Origin: Diadema setosum
Lineage: Eukaryota; Echinodermata; Echinoidea; Diadematoida; Diadematidae
Reading direction: 5' to 3'
Length of the DNA: 64,000 nt
Assembly: GCF_964275005.1 (NCBI RefSeq)
Contig: NC_092701.1
Location: 11,403,453-11,467,452, forward strand
The notes beneath the pieces were generated by a model, which saw only the letters and a program-made list of their open reading frames with translations, was not told the DNA's origin and did not search any database. Below, one piece after another: positions 60,820-64,000 of this stretch. The translations under genes were made by a program, and so were the position numbers. The first letter of the stretch is position 1; each line of letters starts with the position of its first letter.

Positions 60820-62827
60820 ATTAAAGTGTGAATAAAACCTGAAACCTGAGGGCTGAAGGCACGGGGGGGGGGAGGGGAGGGGTGCTGTGGCATTGTGTGG
60901 GGATGTGTGTGCATGTGTGCATGTGTGTATGTTGTCTCGCAAATGGCCTTGTTTGTTTTGTTGTTTTTTTTTCATAGAGAAACAGTGAAATATGTCCCGT
61001 TTTGTGTCTAAAGCAAATGATCTTTATGTTCCCGTTTCGCGGACTTGTGCGAGAATATGTGTTAAAAAAAAAGCGGATTTCGTTTCCTTGATTTTAGAGA
61101 GTTACAATGTGAAATTTAATATTAGTTTGCACAATGGTGGTGATAATGCATTTTGTTATTTATGTAGTGTAAGTTTGACGTTATTGTGTACAATGTTTGT
61201 GTAAAAAGCAGTTTGTTTTTTGTATGATGTTTTGATTCTGTGAACATTTCCGTCTCTATGATATGGAATGGTACGAAATTCGAATAAAGAATTATCAAAA
61301 AAAAAATGTGGCTGCTATATCCCACCCCTTCCGATTTCTTTTATTGTGTGCCTCCTTTCATATACTACTTACCTTTAGATACAATATTGCAATTGTCAAG
61401 AGAGCAACGTCCTCATTGTTAGAAGAAACGAATATAAGCCATCAATTACCTCGAAAGGAATGCGTCTGTTGATCATAAATAACTGACATTGTACGACAGG
61501 CTTTCACGACGAAACGTCATGCGCACAGAGTAGATTACATGGATTCTGTCTAATGTGGAAGTAAACTACGGCTGGTTTATTGAACCGGATGAGTGAAATG
61601 TATTTTCAAAACTTTGGGAGAGGAAGGGGAGTCATGCACGTGGTGTCAAATTATGACTCTTTGGTTTTCTTCCAACGTGTCTGCTGACAAAGTCAATACG
61701 AACCGTTTCTTGTGTTTTGTTAGGTAATACGAAAGAACAACAATCCATGGCATGATATTATGATATCACGGAAATCTTGGATGTATGTGCTCTGCGATAT
61801 CCGATTATGACTTGATGTTCCAATCCAAAGAGGAAGTTTGATTGATTTATTCATTTTATATGGACGCGATTAATGTACAACCACACAAGCGGTGAAAAAT
61901 CAAGCAAATTACACGAAGATATATATATATATATTTTTTTTAGGGGGGGGGTCAATTTGAAACAATATCATTATATTGCATTGTTTTTCTCTATCTGCTG
62001 ATCCTGTGTCACTTAGACAGAAACAAAACATTTTCGCCTTTGCCGGGAGCATGGACGACTCAATCATGTGCAAAAAAAAAGTGAAAAAAAAACCCACACA
62101 CACAACAGAAACACTTGTTTACAATGCTAGCAGAGTCATGAAAACATTGTGCTCAAGAATTCAAAAAATGAGAGAAATCCATCGACAGCATAGTAATGAC
62201 GTGGGGAATTTTAGAAATACTACTAAGTGACTTAAGCTGCCATAATTACTATGTTATTCTTCCACATCAGATTTCGTGCAGTGTAGATGGCGTATCACTT
62301 CATCCCATTGGGTATGCTTATCACTATAATGGATATCGTGTCAATGATAAATTGGTAACGGCACCAACTCTCTCCCTTGACAATCATCACCGATATATTA
62401 CTGCACCTGATCCTAATTTTTCTCCTTTTTTTTTTGACAATCTTGTTCCTATGTTTTGGAGCTGAGTAAATTTTCCGTTTTGTTTTGGTTTTCTTAAATA
62501 TTATGACTTTCTGATGAACAATAAAAAGAAGAATTAACAGAACATCCGGAACATTTGGGTGGTGGGCTGACAGGAATTGGTTTATAAGCTTTTAGTAAAA
62601 GCAGCATGATTATTTATTTTTTACTTTTAAAGACGAATAAATAAACTTATAAGAAACAGCAGGAAAATGTGTCAATTTGATATTAATTTTGTAATGTATA
62701 GTTGATATTCAGATTCTAACTTTTCCTTACAAAACAAGATAGATTTATCATTGACACATCTATGTAGCAGTCTATGAAATCGATATTATGGTGATGGATG
62801 TGAATTTGTCCATCTAAGTATACGAGG
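58464..62827 (+). other. 3' flank of gene B
   Basis: An AATAAA near 59252 (tacaataaaacc) matches the one in unit A. A GT microsatellite lies at about 60771-60815, followed by an inserted retroposed fragment (60817-61304). No gene is supported. Confidence 0.55.
60817..61304 (+). mobile_element. Retroposed 3' fragment with poly(A), unit B only
   Basis: Extra sequence splits a stretch that is continuous in unit A (gtgtggatgtggctgctat). It ends with aataaagaattatcaaaaaaaaa, an AATAAA followed by a poly(A) tail, as expected of a reverse-transcribed insert. A G-rich stretch lies near its start. The source family is not recognised. Confidence 0.65.
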
Positions 62828-63899
62828 GACTGGAGGTACAAAGCCGAAATAGATCATAATGTCGATAACGTGTTTCTCTACTAACTTTAATCCAGGAGTT
62901 TTAATCAGGTGTACTGATACTTTCTCAGATGGTGACACTAAATTTGAGTATCAAATTGGTCAGCTCTCATCAGAAATACCCACACGTCGATATACATGTA
63001 CTTTTACACAAACCTGAATCTCTATGATGGTCATCTATTATTATGTTGACAGTGTAGCAAGAAATCATACACGTCGCGTTAAATTCTGAAACCAGGATGT
63101 ATTGATGACACATTTTGACATCATGTTAATAGTCGTTGTTACGAGCACACAGGAAAGAGGGGTTCATGTATCAAACTGATATACTTCACAATACCGATTT
63201 ACATAACCAATGTGTCATGGCGCAACTAAATAAAGTAGTTCCACATATAATTATTCACATAGAAAGCCGGAACAACTACATTCATTCTGAAAAGGACGAT
63301 AACAGCTTACACATACTTATATTTTCTTTCTTTAAATATATTACCTCGTGCGTACTGTTCGTTGGGCAAATGATTTGAACTGTCATATATTAATTTCTAT
63401 GTAGGGCCTACATAGCAATAACTGTAAACGCGGATCAATCTTGTGAAAGAATAGTGTGCTATGGTCGAATGGTCTACAAGCACGCAAGAATAAAAGACCG
63501 CCAGTGGAAGCGGACATCAGGCGGTCGAGCTTGCCAAACTTTTAATGCCGTATTACTGCGTGACATCTATTCGGCATTTTTCAGGTTGAAGGTAAACTTG
63601 GGTAACTTTCGCTCTGTCTTTGATAGAATTAACGAATCGGTGATAAGTTTTGAAAATTCCACAAAAGCGAAAATCTGCAGCCATTCCGAAGTCTTTTACA
63701 CTATGTTTACTGGTTTACATAATTTGTAACGTCTCTTTTTAAGCGCTATACAACAAACTGTATTCTTTTTAATGTGGCACTGCAAAATAGCAATAGCAAT
63801 GTACTAGTAAATTATTTTCAATCTTTATATTCGAGCTGTTATCAAAGTTGCTGAATTCTTATATTTCCCCCTTTTCCACCTTCTATCTTTCATAAGCAG

Positions 63900-64000
63900 G
63901 ATTCATCGGCGTTTGAGAATGATGGCTGATAGACGAAGGTTATTCCTACTTGGAATATTTTCCATCGCCATCCGCTTTATTGGTAAGATGTAAATATCAA
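63900..64000 (+). other. Gene C, first coding exon region (partial gene)
   Basis: This is the start of a third gene of the same family. Only the signal-peptide exon and the first intron bases are inside the window. Confidence 0.82.
63919..63982 (+). CDS. Gene C signal-peptide exon
   Basis: The exon is 64 nt with two methionines, then ADRRRLFLLGIFSIAIRF, followed by donor gtaag. Acceptor tract, length and phase match genes A and B. An arginine replaces proline near the end of the hydrophobic part, which may alter cleavage. Confidence 0.82.

Larger units (their letters stand above)
33551..62827 (+). repeat. Tandem gene-bearing unit B
   Basis: This is a second full copy of unit A in the same orientation, with all exons in the same order. 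Identity is uneven: some stretches of hundreds of bases are nearly identical, others (around the SRCR exon) align poorly. Unit B has its own insertions at 35904-36292, 42449-42660, 43314-44422, 50007-50085, 55933-56251 and about 60817-61304. Confidence 0.9.
62828..64000 (+). repeat. Tandem unit C, 5' part only
   Basis: This matches the first 1.4 kb of units A and B, including the signal-peptide exon, and is cut by the window end. It lacks the LINE-like tail present in A (about 225-404) and B (about 33776-33949), so it is a more distant sister of A and B at this end. Confidence 0.88.

Noticed and set aside
60679-60975. His/Thr-rich minus-strand frames
   Set aside because: They are produced by the GT microsatellite and G-rich DNA.
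1-64000. Prokaryotic features, CRISPR arrays, tRNA or rRNA genes
   Set aside because: No direct-repeat/spacer array, operon or structural RNA was recognised; repeated blocks are minisatellites, MITEs or the tandem gene units.

Overview
This is eukaryotic DNA: AT-rich, with spliced genes, long introns, many short inverted-repeat transposons, LINE tails and microsatellites. The gene content (an SRCR domain joined to immunoglobulin-like domains, all on phase-1 exons) and the transposon types fit a marine invertebrate deuterostome, most likely an echinoderm such as a sea urchin. The species call is inference.

Layout. The window is a head-to-tail tandem array, all on the + strand. Unit A is about 1-33550, unit B about 33551-62827, and unit C starts near 62828 and runs off the end. 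Each complete unit carries one multi-exon gene for a predicted type I membrane receptor. Exon order in A and B is the same: signal-peptide exon; N-terminal half of an Ig domain; group B SRCR domain (8 Cys); C-terminal half of an Ig domain; Ig-like domains D1, D2, D3; a transmembrane exon with its own stop (TM1); domains D4 to D8; a second, homologous transmembrane exon (TM2); and a ten-residue tail. D1-D8 are one-exon domains of 88-110 residues with four conserved cysteines. Every coding junction I placed is phase 1, so exons can be skipped or swapped without losing frame.

How it may work. Splicing D3 to TM1 gives a predicted 593-residue receptor. Skipping TM1 gives a predicted 1054-residue receptor with eight D domains. 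No second signal-peptide exon was found before D4, so I read D4-TM2 as an alternative 3' half of one gene rather than a second gene. Tails are short and show no obvious signalling motif.

Pattern of change. Units A and B are nearly identical in some exons (TM1 134/134 bases identical) and strongly different in others (SRCR 26 of 111 residues, D7 18 of 90). Unit B has a 10-base insertion that breaks D4, and an 85-base duplication that repeats the end of D5 with its splice donor. A 2.9 kb composite inverted-repeat element and a dead LINE fragment sit in one intron of unit A only. No tRNA, rRNA, CRISPR array or recognisable retrovirus-like element was seen. All exon edges come from splice-site consensus, phase and A/B comparison by eye, without transcript data.
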